A stretch of 6,837 nucleotides of DNA from Quisquiliibacterium sp. Its GTDB lineage: Bacteria > Pseudomonadota > Gammaproteobacteria > Burkholderiales > Burkholderiaceae_E. Position 1 is the stretch's first letter; every line of letters starts with the position of its first letter. Shown piece after piece: positions 1 through 6,266 of this stretch. The stretch covers positions 1 through 6,837 of the forward strand of contig JALRBB010000407.1 in assembly GCA_023257915.1 (NCBI GenBank), read 5' to 3'. The notes beneath the pieces were generated by a model. The model made no database searches, had not been told where the DNA came from, and saw only the letters and a list, made by a program, of their open reading frames with translations. The position numbers were made by a program, and so were the translations under genes.

Positions 1-951
1 TCCCCGGCCAAGTACGGCATCCTGACCGAATTGCTCCCACCGGAAAAGCTGGTTGCCGCCAATGGCTGGATCGAGGGGACGACGGTTGGATCGATCATTT
101 TGGGGACAGTCCTTGGAGGCGCCCTGATCGGCCCGAATGTCTCCGGCTTTTTGCTCTCGTTCGACCTGCCCAAGCTGGATACCGGAATCGACACGCCAGC
201 CGAATCCGCGATTTTGATCATCGCGCTGTTTTACCTGCTGGCCGCCGCATTCAACCTGAAAATCCCGGACACCGGCGCCCGTTATCCGCATCAGGAGCGC
301 AATCCGATCAAACTCGTGCTGGAGTTCGCCCACTGCGTGTCGGTTCTCTGGCGCGACAAACTGGGTCAGATTTCGCTGGCGGTCACCACCCTGTTTTGGG
401 GAGCAGGGGCGACGCTGCAGTTCATCGTGCTTGAATGGGCGGAAACTGCGCTTGGCATGCCACTGTCAAAGGCGGCAGTGCTCCAGGGCGTGGTCGCGCT
501 TGGCATTGCCGGCGGCGCGGTTGCTGCTGCACGTTACATTCCGCTCAAAGGTTCGCTGAGCGTGTTGAAAGTTGGCGTTGCGATGGGGCTAATCGTGCCG
601 CTGATGACCTTGGTGAGTTCCGAGCAAGGGGCCTATCCGCTGCTGGTGCTGGTCGGCGCGCTCGCCGGCTTTTTCGTTGTCCCGATGAATGCATTGCTGC
701 AGCATCGTGGTCACGTATTGATGAGCGCGGGTCATTCGATTGCGGTTCAAAACTTCAACGAAAACCTGAATGTTCTTGCCATGCTGGGCCTGTACGCCCT
801 GCTGATCCGGCTCGATCTGCACATCAACTGGATCATCATCGGCTTTGGGCTGTTTGTTGCGATTTCCATGGTGCTGGTGGTGCTTCGCCACCGCGCAAAT
901 CAGCGGCGCTTTGATTCCGTCTCGCTGATCGGGGAAAGCTCCCACCACTGA
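1..951 (+). CDS. lplT: Lysophospholipid transporter LplT (MFS), 5' end outside the window
   Basis: The reading frame is open from the first base, so the gene starts upstream; 316 C-terminal residues are visible of an expected 400-430. The first visible residues, SPAKYGILTELLP, match the conserved loop of LplT-type major facilitator proteins, followed by KLVAANGWIEGTT. Hydrophobic segments lie near visible residues 28-52, 68-86, 123-145, 160-178, 190-206, 211-230, 257-270 and 277-295. The acidic loop DLPKLDTGIDTPAE (about 55-69) and IPDTGARY (about 88-95) are typical of the beta/gammaproteobacterial members. In E. coli, LplT flips lysophospholipids across the inner membrane for reacylation by Aas; no aas gene is visible here. 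The TTG at 31 is an internal codon and not the start. The gene ends at TGA 949-951 and converges on the glycosylase gene. Family assignment is firm; the substrate is inferred from the family. Confidence 0.88.
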   Translation, partial: SPAKYGILTELLPPEKLVAANGWIEGTTVGSIILGTVLGGALIGPNVSGFLLSFDLPKLDTGIDTPAESAILIIALFYLLAAAFNLKIPDTGARYPHQERNPIKLVLEFAHCVSVLWRDKLGQISLAVTTLFWGAGATLQFIVLEWAETALGMPLSKAAVLQGVVALGIAGGAVAAARYIPLKGSLSVLKVGVAMGLIVPLMTLVSSEQGAYPLLVLVGALAGFFVVPMNALLQHRGHVLMSAGHSIAVQNFNENLNVLAMLGLYALLIRLDLHINWIIIGFGLFVAISMVLVVLRHRANQRRFDSVSLIGESSHH

Positions 952-1014
952 GAACGGCCCAAGGAGGTGGCCGCGGCATCGTGCACCCGGCCGCGTTCCC
1001 GACGTCCTGAGGGC
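952..1014. other. Convergent intergenic gap between lplT and the glycosylase gene
   Basis: This is a 63-bp GC-rich spacer between two convergent stop codons. It contains short self-complementary GGCCGCGG/GGCCGCG stretches around 969-995 that could pair, but there is no T-tract on either strand, so no intrinsic terminator can be called with confidence. An AAGGAGGT octamer at 961-968 has no gene at proper spacing after it. Confidence 0.5.
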
Positions 1015-1809
1015 TTAGCTCGCCTGTGCGGCCAGTGCCCGGGCAAGGCATAAGTCACTCCAGCTCTTGCCCTTGTCCGACGGCGTGCGTAACAGATAGG
1101 CCGGATGGTAGGTCACCACGACCGGCACAGTTCGCTCACCCAGAGCGAAGCCATGTACCCGCCCGCGCAGACTCGAGATGCTCGCGTCGGTGCGTAACAG
1201 CGTTTGTGCTGCGAAACGTCCCATCACGACGATGATGCGCGGATCGACAAGCGCGATCTGGCGTGCCAGAAACGGTTCGCAGCTGCCGACTTCTGCGGGC
1301 AGCGGATCGCGGTTGTGTGGGGGCCGGCACTTGAGCACATTGGCGATGAAGACATCCTTGCTGCGCGACAAGCCGATCGCAGCGAACATATTGTCGAGCA
1401 GACGACCGGCCTGTCCGACAAACGGCTCCCCGCGGGCATCTTCCTCAGCTCCCGGCGCCTCGCCGATGAACATCCAGTCGGCGTTGCGATTGCCGACTCC
1501 AAACACCGTTTGGGTGCGCCCCTGGGAAAGGCTGCAGGCCTGACATCCAGCGACACTGGATTCCAGCGCTGCCCAGCCCATCGCTGAAACCTCACCCTGC
1601 CCGGCCGTGAGTTCCGCCACAGCGACCGACCCCGAGCCATCCTGGTCCGCTGGCAAAACCGCGCGATCTGCCCCTGCCGAGCGCTCGGAACTCGACAGCC
1701 CGGGCGGCGAAGCTTGCTCCTCCCGCTGCACTTGCCCAGCGCGTGAATCCCAAACCGGGCCCAGGCCGAGCGCTCGCCATGCACGCTGCTGGTTCTCATC
1801 CATGGTCAT
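1015..1809 (-). CDS. Family 4 uracil-DNA glycosylase (4Fe-4S)
   Basis: The protein (264 aa from ATG 1809) excises uracil from DNA to start base excision repair. From this start, four cysteines at C89, C92, C161 and C177 (C-x2-C-x68-C-x15-C) match the 4Fe-4S ligand spacing of family 4 UDGs. The active-site motif GEAPG is at 116-120, [10 protein letters not shown] at 130-139, and the uracil/DNA-contacting HPAYLLR at 235-241. Residues about 20-76 form a Pro/Ser/Ala/Gly-rich linker without motifs, between a short N-terminal stretch and the catalytic core, so the protein is longer than minimal members of about 190-220 aa. ATG 1809 is preferred because GAGG lies 7 nt upstream (1820-1817). TTG 1815 and ATG 1803 are in frame and possible. 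The start overlaps the 3' end of rimI by 14 nt, which suggests translational coupling as the last gene of a tsaB-rimI-udg operon. Confidence 0.93.
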   Translation of the reverse strand: MTMDENQQRAWRALGLGPVWDSRAGQVQREEQASPPGLSSSERSAGADRAVLPADQDGSGSVAVAELTAGQGEVSAMGWAALESSVAGCQACSLSQGRTQTVFGVGNRNADWMFIGEAPGAEEDARGEPFVGQAGRLLDNMFAAIGLSRSKDVFIANVLKCRPPHNRDPLPAEVGSCEPFLARQIALVDPRIIVVMGRFAAQTLLRTDASISSLRGRVHGFALGERTVPVVVTYHPAYLLRTPSDKGKSWSDLCLARALAAQAS

Positions 1810-2281
1810 AAACAAGCCTCAGCACAAGCGCATCCTCGCGGCTATCTCCGGCTGCCGGGTAATAGCGTCTGCGCAATCCAATCTGCTCGAATCCAAAGCC
1901 CTGGTAAAGCAGTCGCGCCGGACCGTTTGACGGACGCACTTCGAGCATCATCGAGTCCGCACCGCGCTTGCGGGTGTCATCGACCAGCCACCGCAGCAGG
2001 GCTCGCGCGACACCCCGCCGCTGACATGCCGCTGCGACACTGAGGTTCAGCAGATGAACCTCGCCGGGGAGCCACATCACCACCGCATAGCCGATCACAC
2101 CGCCTTCGTCTTCAAGGATCCAGGCATCGTATCCTGCCTTGAGCGAGTCTCGAAAATTTCCGGCAGTCCAGGGGAACGGATAAACCGCATTCTCGATCTG
2201 CATGATCGCTTCGATATCGGATTCACGCATCGTGCGGACCCGCCATTGGACAGATGCGTCGGCGCCGAGCAACGTGGACAT
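1796..2281 (-). CDS. rimI: Ribosomal protein S18-alanine N-acetyltransferase RimI
   Basis: This 161-aa GNAT-fold protein should acetylate the N-terminal alanine of ribosomal protein S18 in the cytoplasm using acetyl-CoA. The acetyl-CoA pyrophosphate-binding loop QRRGVA is at residues 87-92. The RimI-specific segment runs LEVRPSN (113-119), YQGFGFEQIGLRRRYY (126-141). E114 and Y126 align with the catalytic Glu103 and Tyr115 of Salmonella RimI, with the same offset of 11 for both. The N-terminal core starts near residue 14 (RVRTMRESDIEAI), so about 11 extra residues precede the usual family start; no later Met gives a better start. The gene begins 3 nt after the tsaB stop codon and overlaps the following glycosylase gene, so it is an internal operon gene. 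The tsaB-rimI neighbourhood is common in proteobacteria and supports RimI over another GNAT family. Confidence 0.95.
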   Translation of the reverse strand: MSTLLGADASVQWRVRTMRESDIEAIMQIENAVYPFPWTAGNFRDSLKAGYDAWILEDEGGVIGYAVVMWLPGEVHLLNLSVAAACQRRGVARALLRWLVDDTRKRGADSMMLEVRPSNGPARLLYQGFGFEQIGLRRRYYPAAGDSREDALVLRLVYDHG

Positions 2282-2284
2282 GAT

Positions 2285-3067
2285 TCAGCCCACGACGCCG
2301 GACCGAGACGCACGCGCAAGGCGCTGTTCATCGACATCCAGCGCAACCTTGTCCCGCACATAGATCGGACTGGCCCGCGCCGCCTCCATGCCTGCGCCTT
2401 GCGCGAGCCGGTATGCGGCAATCGCTGCGACCGCATCAGCGCGGGCAAACTGCGTGTTCAGGATCGACAGGCCGCGTTCGCGGATTGCCTGGTGCAGTGT
2501 CGGATATTTCTCGAACCCATCGCCAACCGCCAGCCAGTCGCCTGCGCAGTCGCCGTCCGGCAGGCAACTGAGCAGTTGCTCCGCGGCCCGCTCCGGGTCA
2601 TCGACCTGCAATGGCGCGGCAGCCGAAACATCGGCTCCGTCGACGCGAAATACGCCGTGGTAAACCTGCTGCATGCGCGCGTCGATCGCCACCAGCGCGT
2701 TTGCGGCACCAGCCTGCCAGGCGAGCGCCTCAAGCGAGGAGACTGCGAACAGCGGCTTGCCGATCGCGAACCCCAAACCCTGCGCCAGACCGCACCCGAT
2801 TCGGATCCCGGTGAACGAGCCCGGTCCAGCATCGAAGGCCAGAGCGTCCACATCCGCCAGCGCCAGGCCGGCGTCGGTCATCAGTTCGCGGGCGATTACC
2901 AGGGCGCGATGCGAGTGCTGCTGACCTGCCAGCTCGGAATGCTCGCGGCAGTGCGACCGTCCAGCCCTGCGCCAGCGCAGCGCGACCGAGCACCAGGACG
3001 TTGAAGTTGACAGGGCGAGGATGACCCCGTGCGGCACGCTCGCGTTTGATTGGATCCCGGATTGCAT
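2285..3067 (-). CDS. tsaB: tRNA t6A37 biosynthesis protein TsaB
   Basis: TsaB is the scaffold partner of TsaD in the complex that transfers threonylcarbamoyl to A37 of ANN-decoding tRNAs. The 260-aa product shows the ASKHA-fold start VILALSTSTSWCSVAL (15-30), the hallmark GPGSFTGIRIG (81-91), and AIDARMQQVYHGVF in the middle, as in E. coli TsaB. The first strand motif, usually ILALDTST or with Glu, has Ser20 in the acidic position. TsaB is not itself the catalytic subunit, so loss of this residue may be tolerated. ATG 3067 gives about 12 residues before the usual start; the usual first residue is encoded by GTC and cannot start. No Shine-Dalgarno precedes ATG 3067, but TAAAAT lies exactly 6 nt upstream, compatible with a leaderless mRNA. 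It is followed at once by rimI. Confidence 0.94.
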   Translation of the reverse strand: MQSGIQSNASVPHGVILALSTSTSWCSVALRWRRAGRSHCREHSELAGQQHSHRALVIARELMTDAGLALADVDALAFDAGPGSFTGIRIGCGLAQGLGFAIGKPLFAVSSLEALAWQAGAANALVAIDARMQQVYHGVFRVDGADVSAAAPLQVDDPERAAEQLLSCLPDGDCAGDWLAVGDGFEKYPTLHQAIRERGLSILNTQFARADAVAAIAAYRLAQGAGMEAARASPIYVRDKVALDVDEQRLARASRSGVVG

Positions 3068-3073
3068 GCCGGG

Positions 3074-3079
3074 ATTTTA
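3074..3079 (-). promoter_or_regulatory. -10-like TAAAAT, 6 nt before tsaB
   Basis: On the minus strand TAAAAT is followed by 6 nt and then the tsaB ATG, so transcription would start at or next to the A of the start codon. No convincing -35 hexamer is seen at 15-18 bp spacing. It is called because the same hexamer and spacing precede the next gene upstream. Confidence 0.35.
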
Positions 3080-3134
3080 GTCGAGCACCGACTCTCGGCC
3101 CGTGCCGTTACCGCCGCGTGTTCAGCAGGCGATC

Positions 3135-3428
3135 TCAGCGGCGCTCCTCCTCGTGCCTTCGATAGCCCGAATCCTGATGCCTGCGATGCATTTGGCGATG
3201 CCGTTCGCGCAACTGCATGCGCAGCTCGTGGCGCTCCTCGGGAGACAGTTGTCGCTGCGGTGAGGGATCCGGGTGCGCAGGAGCCTGCTGGCGCAATTCA
3301 TGTCGCAGCATTTCGCGCTCATGCGCCGACATGCGCTCGCCACGGTCGTGGGCAAGCACGCGCTGCACCGGCAGAACCGCACCAAGCAGTATCGCGGCCA
3401 GAATCAGGTGTCGTTGCGCGGATCTCAT
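3135..3428 (-). CDS. Small secreted Arg/His/Glu-rich protein, function unknown
   Basis: I do not recognise a characterised family. The 97-aa product has a clear signal peptide: basic MRSAQRH, hydrophobic LILAAILLGAVLPV, and a likely signal peptidase I site after LAQ/VLA-type residues near 26 (VLA then HDRGER). The predicted mature part of about 71 residues has roughly 17 Arg, 11 Glu and 9 His and should be helical. It has two similar charged segments, AHEREMLRHELRQQ and SPEERHELRMQLRERHRQ, joined by a proline-rich linker. The style resembles small periplasmic proteins carrying a SPEER(R/H)xLR motif, often found beside two-component genes; this comparison is from memory. It is divergent from ompR and 67 nt upstream of tsaB on the same strand. 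The signal peptide, the in-frame upstream -10-like hexamer and the shared regulatory gap argue it is a real gene. Confidence 0.75.
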   Translation of the reverse strand: MRSAQRHLILAAILLGAVLPVQRVLAHDRGERMSAHEREMLRHELRQQAPAHPDPSPQRQLSPEERHELRMQLRERHRQMHRRHQDSGYRRHEEERR

Positions 3429-3434
3429 CCACCG

Positions 3435-3440
3435 ATTTTA
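3435..3440 (-). promoter_or_regulatory. -10-like TAAAAT, 6 nt before the small secreted protein gene
   Basis: TAAAAT on the minus strand is followed by CGGTGG and then the ATG at 3428. This places the likely transcription start at the start codon and leaves no room for a Shine-Dalgarno. No good -35 is visible; dyad 1 begins 2 bp upstream, so an activator or repressor there could control this promoter. Confidence 0.45.
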
Positions 3441-3441
3441 T

Positions 3442-3459
3442 GCAAGGAGCGAGCCTTGC
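3442..3459. repeat. Dyad 1, GCAAGG-N6-CCTTGC (candidate operator)
   Basis: This is a perfect 6+6 inverted repeat with spacer AGCGAG. The identical half-sites and spacing recur at 3502-3519. It abuts the -10-like element of the minus-strand gene, a position fit for an operator. It could also form an RNA hairpin, but it lies upstream of both inferred transcription starts. Confidence 0.6.
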
Positions 3460-3476
3460 GGCTGGCACGCGCCGGT

Positions 3477-3495
3477 AAACCGTGTAACAAACCGT
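3477..3495. repeat. AAACCGT direct repeats, candidate OmpR-type binding site
   Basis: AAACCGT occurs at 3477-3483 and 3489-3495, a 12-bp period. TGTAACA lies between and resembles the GTAACA core of E. coli OmpR sites. OmpR-family dimers bind tandem direct repeats of roughly 10-11 bp, so the period is slightly long. Autoregulation by OmpR is an inference. Confidence 0.35.
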
Positions 3496-3501
3496 AAGTC
3501 A

Positions 3502-3519
3502 GCAAGGTCACAGCCTTGC
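3502..3519. repeat. Dyad 2, GCAAGG-N6-CCTTGC (candidate operator)
   Basis: This is the second exact copy of the dyad, with spacer TCACAG, starting 60 bp after dyad 1. Its right half overlaps the proposed -35 hexamer of ompR (3516-3521), so a bound protein would block RNA polymerase. Confidence 0.6.
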
Positions 3520-3543
3520 CGATTGGCGCCCGCTGGGTATCAT
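3516..3543 (+). promoter_or_regulatory. Putative sigma-70 promoter of ompR-envZ
   Basis: TTGCCG (3516-3521) and TATCAT (3538-3543) are separated by 16 bp, matching the consensus at 4/6 and 5/6. The -10 ends 6 nt before the ompR ATG, so the transcript would be leaderless or nearly so. There is no Shine-Dalgarno upstream of the ATG, which agrees. Confidence 0.55.
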
Positions 3544-3549
3544 CCAAGC

Positions 3550-4269
3550 ATGACTTCGCCACGCAAACAGGTGCTGGTCGTCGACGACGATCCCAAGCTA
3601 CGCGAGTTGCTTCGTCGTTATCTGGACGAAAACCAGTTCGAAGTCAGCCTCGCCCAGGACGCGCCATCGATGGCCCGACTGACGCAGCGGCATCGCTTCG
3701 ATCTGATCGTGCTTGATTTGATGCTGCCTGGCGAGGACGGCCTGTCGATCGTGCGCCGTCTGCGCGGCGCCGCCGACCGGACACCGATCATCATGCTGAC
3801 CGCGAAGGGAGACGAGGTCGATCGCATTCTCGGCCTGGAGATGGGCGCTGATGACTACCTCCCCAAGCCCTTCAATCCCCGCGAGTTACTGGCACGAATG
3901 CACGCGGTGCTCAGACGCCAGCCCACGCCAGACTCTCCCGGCGCACCCTCCGCTGAGCCTGAAGAGATGAGCTTCGGCCACTTTCGGCTCGATCTTGCGG
4001 CGCGAACCCTGGAGCGCGACGGCTCCCCGGTGCCATTGACCAGCGGCGAATTCGCCGTGCTGAAGGTATTTGCCCGCCATCCGCGAGTCCCGCTGTCTCG
4101 CGAGAAATTGATGCAACTGGCGCGCGGACGCGACTACTCCGCCTTCGATCGCAGTCTCGATGTGCAGATATCTAGGCTTCGCAAGCTGATCGAGGATGAT
4201 CCGCAACATCCGCGGCATCTGCAGACTGTCTGGGGAGTGGGCTATGTCTTCGTGCCCGACACCCGCTGA
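3550..4269 (+). CDS. ompR: Osmolarity response regulator OmpR
   Basis: This 239-aa product is the same length as E. coli OmpR and follows it closely along its whole length. The receiver domain (about 6-120) has acidic D12-D14, phosphoacceptor D56 in VLDLMLPGEDG, T84 in MLTAKGDEVDR, Y103 and K106 in DDYLPKPFNPRELLAR. A short Pro/Ser linker (about 128-140) leads to the winged-helix DNA-binding domain with PLTSGEFAVLK, ARGRDYSAFDRS and the wing VWGVGYVFVPD. Phosphorylated by EnvZ, it should bind promoters and regulate envelope genes such as porins; the regulon here is unknown. The open frame extends back to 3217, but homology starts at ATG 3550 (MTSPRKQVLVVDDD), and the upstream part overlaps the divergent gene and the promoter region. 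envZ follows 12 nt after the stop codon. Confidence 0.96.
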   Translation: MTSPRKQVLVVDDDPKLRELLRRYLDENQFEVSLAQDAPSMARLTQRHRFDLIVLDLMLPGEDGLSIVRRLRGAADRTPIIMLTAKGDEVDRILGLEMGADDYLPKPFNPRELLARMHAVLRRQPTPDSPGAPSAEPEEMSFGHFRLDLAARTLERDGSPVPLTSGEFAVLKVFARHPRVPLSREKLMQLARGRDYSAFDRSLDVQISRLRKLIEDDPQHPRHLQTVWGVGYVFVPDTR

Positions 4270-4281
4270 GCCAGCGAGGCG

Positions 4282-5688
4282 ATGTCTAGCCGCGATCGCG
4301 TTGCATCCGGGGATTTAAACGGCGTTCGTATGGTTCGCATCAGCCTGTTCTGGCGCACCTTCCTTCTGGTCTGCACGCTGGTTCTTCTGAGCCTGTCGGT
4401 GGCCGGAGGGGCCGCCAAACTGCTGGACAGCACCCCTCCCGAGCAGCGACTCGCCTGGGAGATCAGTTCGGTGGTGAATCTGACCCGCTCGGCGCTGGTT
4501 AGCTCGCAGGCCGAGCGCCGTGCCGCGCTGCTCGATGATCTGGTCCGCGCAGAGGGTGTTCGTATTGCCCTGTTGGAACCGAACGATGAACTTGAACCAC
4601 TGCCAGGCAGCGCGGATGCATCACTACTGGCGAATGCCCTGGACAGACTGCTCGGCGATGCGACACGACTGGCCGGAAAACTCAATGGAGAGCCTGGGCT
4701 GTGGGTCAGCTTCAACATTGACGACGATCAGTACTGGCTCGGCATGCGCCTGGAGCGCTGGACGCGCCAGGCCGGGCCGCCCTGGTGGCTTGTTGCGGCG
4801 CTGACACTCGTGGTTGGCATGCTCGGCGCCCTGCTGATCAGCCGCCTTGTCAATCGTCCGCTGGCACGGCTCGCCGCGGGGCTGGGCAGGGTCGCTGCCG
4901 GACAACCGGGGCCGGAACTTGCCGAGACCGGTCCGTCAGAGTTGGCCGAACTCAATCGTCACTTCAATCTGATGTCTCGAGAGCTTGCCAGCTTGGAAAG
5001 CGACCGTGCCGTCGCTCTGGCCGGCATCTCGCACGATATCCGGACGCCGCTGACCCGGCTGCGCATGGAGATCGAGCTGTCCGGGCTGGGCGAATCAGAG
5101 CGGGAGTCGATGAGCGCGGATATTGAACGCATCGACCGGATCGTTGCCAAATTCGTTGAATACGCCAGAAGCGCCTCCGCCGAAAGCAACTCGCCACGGA
5201 TCGAGCTTGTCGACGTGGGATCGCTGCTCGAGGACCTGCGCAACGGTTATTTGGGACGCCTCGGCGACGAACATTCCAGCGTCGATCTGCAGATCAGCCC
5301 GGGACTCCAATGGCGCGGAGATCCGCTGGATCTGCTGCGCGTGCTTGCCAACCTGCTCGAAAACGCGATCCGCCACGGCCACCGAGACGATGAACCCGCG
5401 CAGATCACCATCAAGGCCTCTCGCAGCGCGGCACCCTTGATCGGAACATCCGCACTGCAGATCGAAGTTCTCGACGAAGGCCCGGGTGTGCCAGTGCAGG
5501 AACGTGAGCGCTTGTTGCGTCCGTTCACACGCTTGCAAACCGAACGAAACGAACAGGGTGGCAGTGGCCTCGGTCTCGCGATCGTGCAGCGCATCGCCCA
5601 GCGCTACCGTGGCAGCTGCTCGCTCGAAAATCGGGCTCAGGCCGGCTTGTGCGCAAGGGTGTGGCTGCCGGATGCGCAAGGTCGATAG
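4282..5688 (+). CDS. envZ: Osmosensor histidine kinase EnvZ
   Basis: This inner-membrane sensor kinase/phosphatase is the partner of the adjacent OmpR. Numbering from ATG 4282 (468 aa): TM1 about 22-43, a periplasmic domain of about 120 residues (44-166), TM2 about 168-187, and a HAMP linker about 188-240. The dimerisation/phosphoacceptor helix has H251 in AGISHDIRTPLTRLR. The ATPase domain has the N-box NLLENAIRHG (N361), G1 DEGPGVP (398-404) and G2 GGSGLGLAIV (426-435). Size and layout match E. coli EnvZ (450 aa, periplasmic loop about 115). The start is uncertain. ATG 4282 has GAGG only 2 nt upstream. ATG 4330 (MVRISLFWRTFLL, 452 aa) fits the family's usual short cytoplasmic lead but has no good Shine-Dalgarno. 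The 12-nt gap after ompR indicates co-transcription. Confidence 0.94.
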   Translation: MSSRDRVASGDLNGVRMVRISLFWRTFLLVCTLVLLSLSVAGGAAKLLDSTPPEQRLAWEISSVVNLTRSALVSSQAERRAALLDDLVRAEGVRIALLEPNDELEPLPGSADASLLANALDRLLGDATRLAGKLNGEPGLWVSFNIDDDQYWLGMRLERWTRQAGPPWWLVAALTLVVGMLGALLISRLVNRPLARLAAGLGRVAAGQPGPELAETGPSELAELNRHFNLMSRELASLESDRAVALAGISHDIRTPLTRLRMEIELSGLGESERESMSADIERIDRIVAKFVEYARSASAESNSPRIELVDVGSLLEDLRNGYLGRLGDEHSSVDLQISPGLQWRGDPLDLLRVLANLLENAIRHGHRDDEPAQITIKASRSAAPLIGTSALQIEVLDEGPGVPVQERERLLRPFTRLQTERNEQGGSGLGLAIVQRIAQRYRGSCSLENRAQAGLCARVWLPDAQGR

Positions 5689-5720
5689 CGAATCACAATC
5701 AATCGAATTTGAAGAATCAA

Positions 5721-5750
5721 TTGGCCGGAGCAATGGACGCCGCGTATCAT
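5721..5750 (+). promoter_or_regulatory. Putative sigma-70 promoter of the rubrerythrin gene
   Basis: TTGGCC (5721-5726) and TATCAT (5745-5750) are 18 bp apart, and an AT-rich tract with repeated AATCA (about 5690-5722) lies directly upstream, like an UP element. The predicted start near 5757 gives a leader of about 70 nt. Other positions are possible. Confidence 0.45.
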
Positions 5751-5827
5751 GCAATTTGTCCAGGACGAATCGTCTGAGCAAGGTCGATCGTCCCGGCCTG
5801 TAGAACTTGTCAACCCTGGAGACTGCA

Positions 5828-6250
5828 ATGCCCAAGCTGCAAGGAACCAAGACGCATCAGAACCTGAAAGATGCGTTCGCTGGCGAAAGCCAGGCTAACC
5901 GCCGTTACCTGTATTTCGCAAACAAGGCTGACGTTGAAGGCCACACTGAAGTCGCGGCTCTGTTCCGTTCGACCGCCGAAGGCGAGACCGGCCACGCGCA
6001 TGGCCACCTCGATTATCTGGCTGAAGTCGGCGACCCGGCAACCGATATGCCGATCGGTTCTTCTGAGAACAACCTGAAGGCGGCTGTCGCCGGCGAAACC
6101 CACGAGTACACCGACATGTACCCGGGAATGGCCAAGACCGCTCGCGACGAGGGCTTCGAGGAAGTTGCCGACTGGTTTGAGACGCTGGCCAAGGCTGAGC
6201 GCTCGCACGCGAACAAGTTCGCGAAGGCTCTGGAAGGTCTGGCAAGCTAA
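5828..6250 (+). CDS. Rubrerythrin, short form without rubredoxin domain
   Basis: This 140-aa cytoplasmic diiron protein belongs to the ferritin-like rubrerythrin family, whose members reduce hydrogen peroxide. All seven expected diiron ligands are present: E20 (GESQANRRY), E53 and H56 (EGETGH), E90 and E93 (GETHEY), E124 and H127 (AERSH). The usual C-terminal rubredoxin domain of about 35-50 residues with two CxxC pairs is absent, and the protein has no cysteine, so electrons must come from a separate donor. ATG 5828 is chosen over the upstream in-frame ATG 5807 because GGAG at 5818-5821 sits 6 nt before it and homology begins at MPKLQGT. It is followed by a strong terminator and then an Fe-S protein gene that could supply electrons or act in the same pathway (inference). 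Confidence 0.94.
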   Translation: MPKLQGTKTHQNLKDAFAGESQANRRYLYFANKADVEGHTEVAALFRSTAEGETGHAHGHLDYLAEVGDPATDMPIGSSENNLKAAVAGETHEYTDMYPGMAKTARDEGFEEVADWFETLAKAERSHANKFAKALEGLAS

Positions 6251-6266
6251 TTTCGATCGAGCTTTC

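Larger units (their letters stand above)
3429..3549. promoter_or_regulatory. Divergent regulatory region between the small secreted protein gene and ompR
   Basis: This 121-bp gap drives two divergent genes. It holds, in order: TAAAAT (minus strand), dyad 1, the AAACCGT direct repeats, dyad 2, and a TTGCCG/TATCAT promoter for ompR. The density and symmetry of repeats exceed what the flanking sequence shows. Confidence 0.7.

Noticed and set aside
969..995. Possible bidirectional terminator between lplT and the glycosylase gene
   Set aside because: The GC-rich complementary stretches lack a T-tract on either strand and the pairing is not unique.
961..1010. Perfect AAGGAGGT Shine-Dalgarno octamer followed by GTG at 981
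   Set aside because: The spacing of 12 nt is too long and the frame ends after nine codons, so it is most likely a chance match in a GC-rich convergent gap.
2054..3004. Long plus-strand open frame of 316 aa opposite rimI and tsaB
   Set aside because: It is antisense to two conserved genes, its composition is shadow-like, and no motif or ribosome binding site supports it.
3217..3549. N-terminal extension of the response regulator frame back to an ATG at 3217
   Set aside because: OmpR homology begins at ATG 3550. The extension is low-complexity Arg/Ser/Cys-rich sequence antisense to the small secreted protein gene and crosses the promoter elements.
5707..5721. FNR-like half-sites TTTGA and ATCAA upstream of the rubrerythrin gene
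   Set aside because: The half-sites are separated by 3 bp, not 4, and the left one deviates from TTGAT, so it does not fit an FNR box.
5095..5850. Long minus-strand open frame of 251 aa antisense to envZ
   Set aside because: It lies opposite a well-supported kinase domain, has no recognisable domain, and is a typical high-GC antisense shadow.
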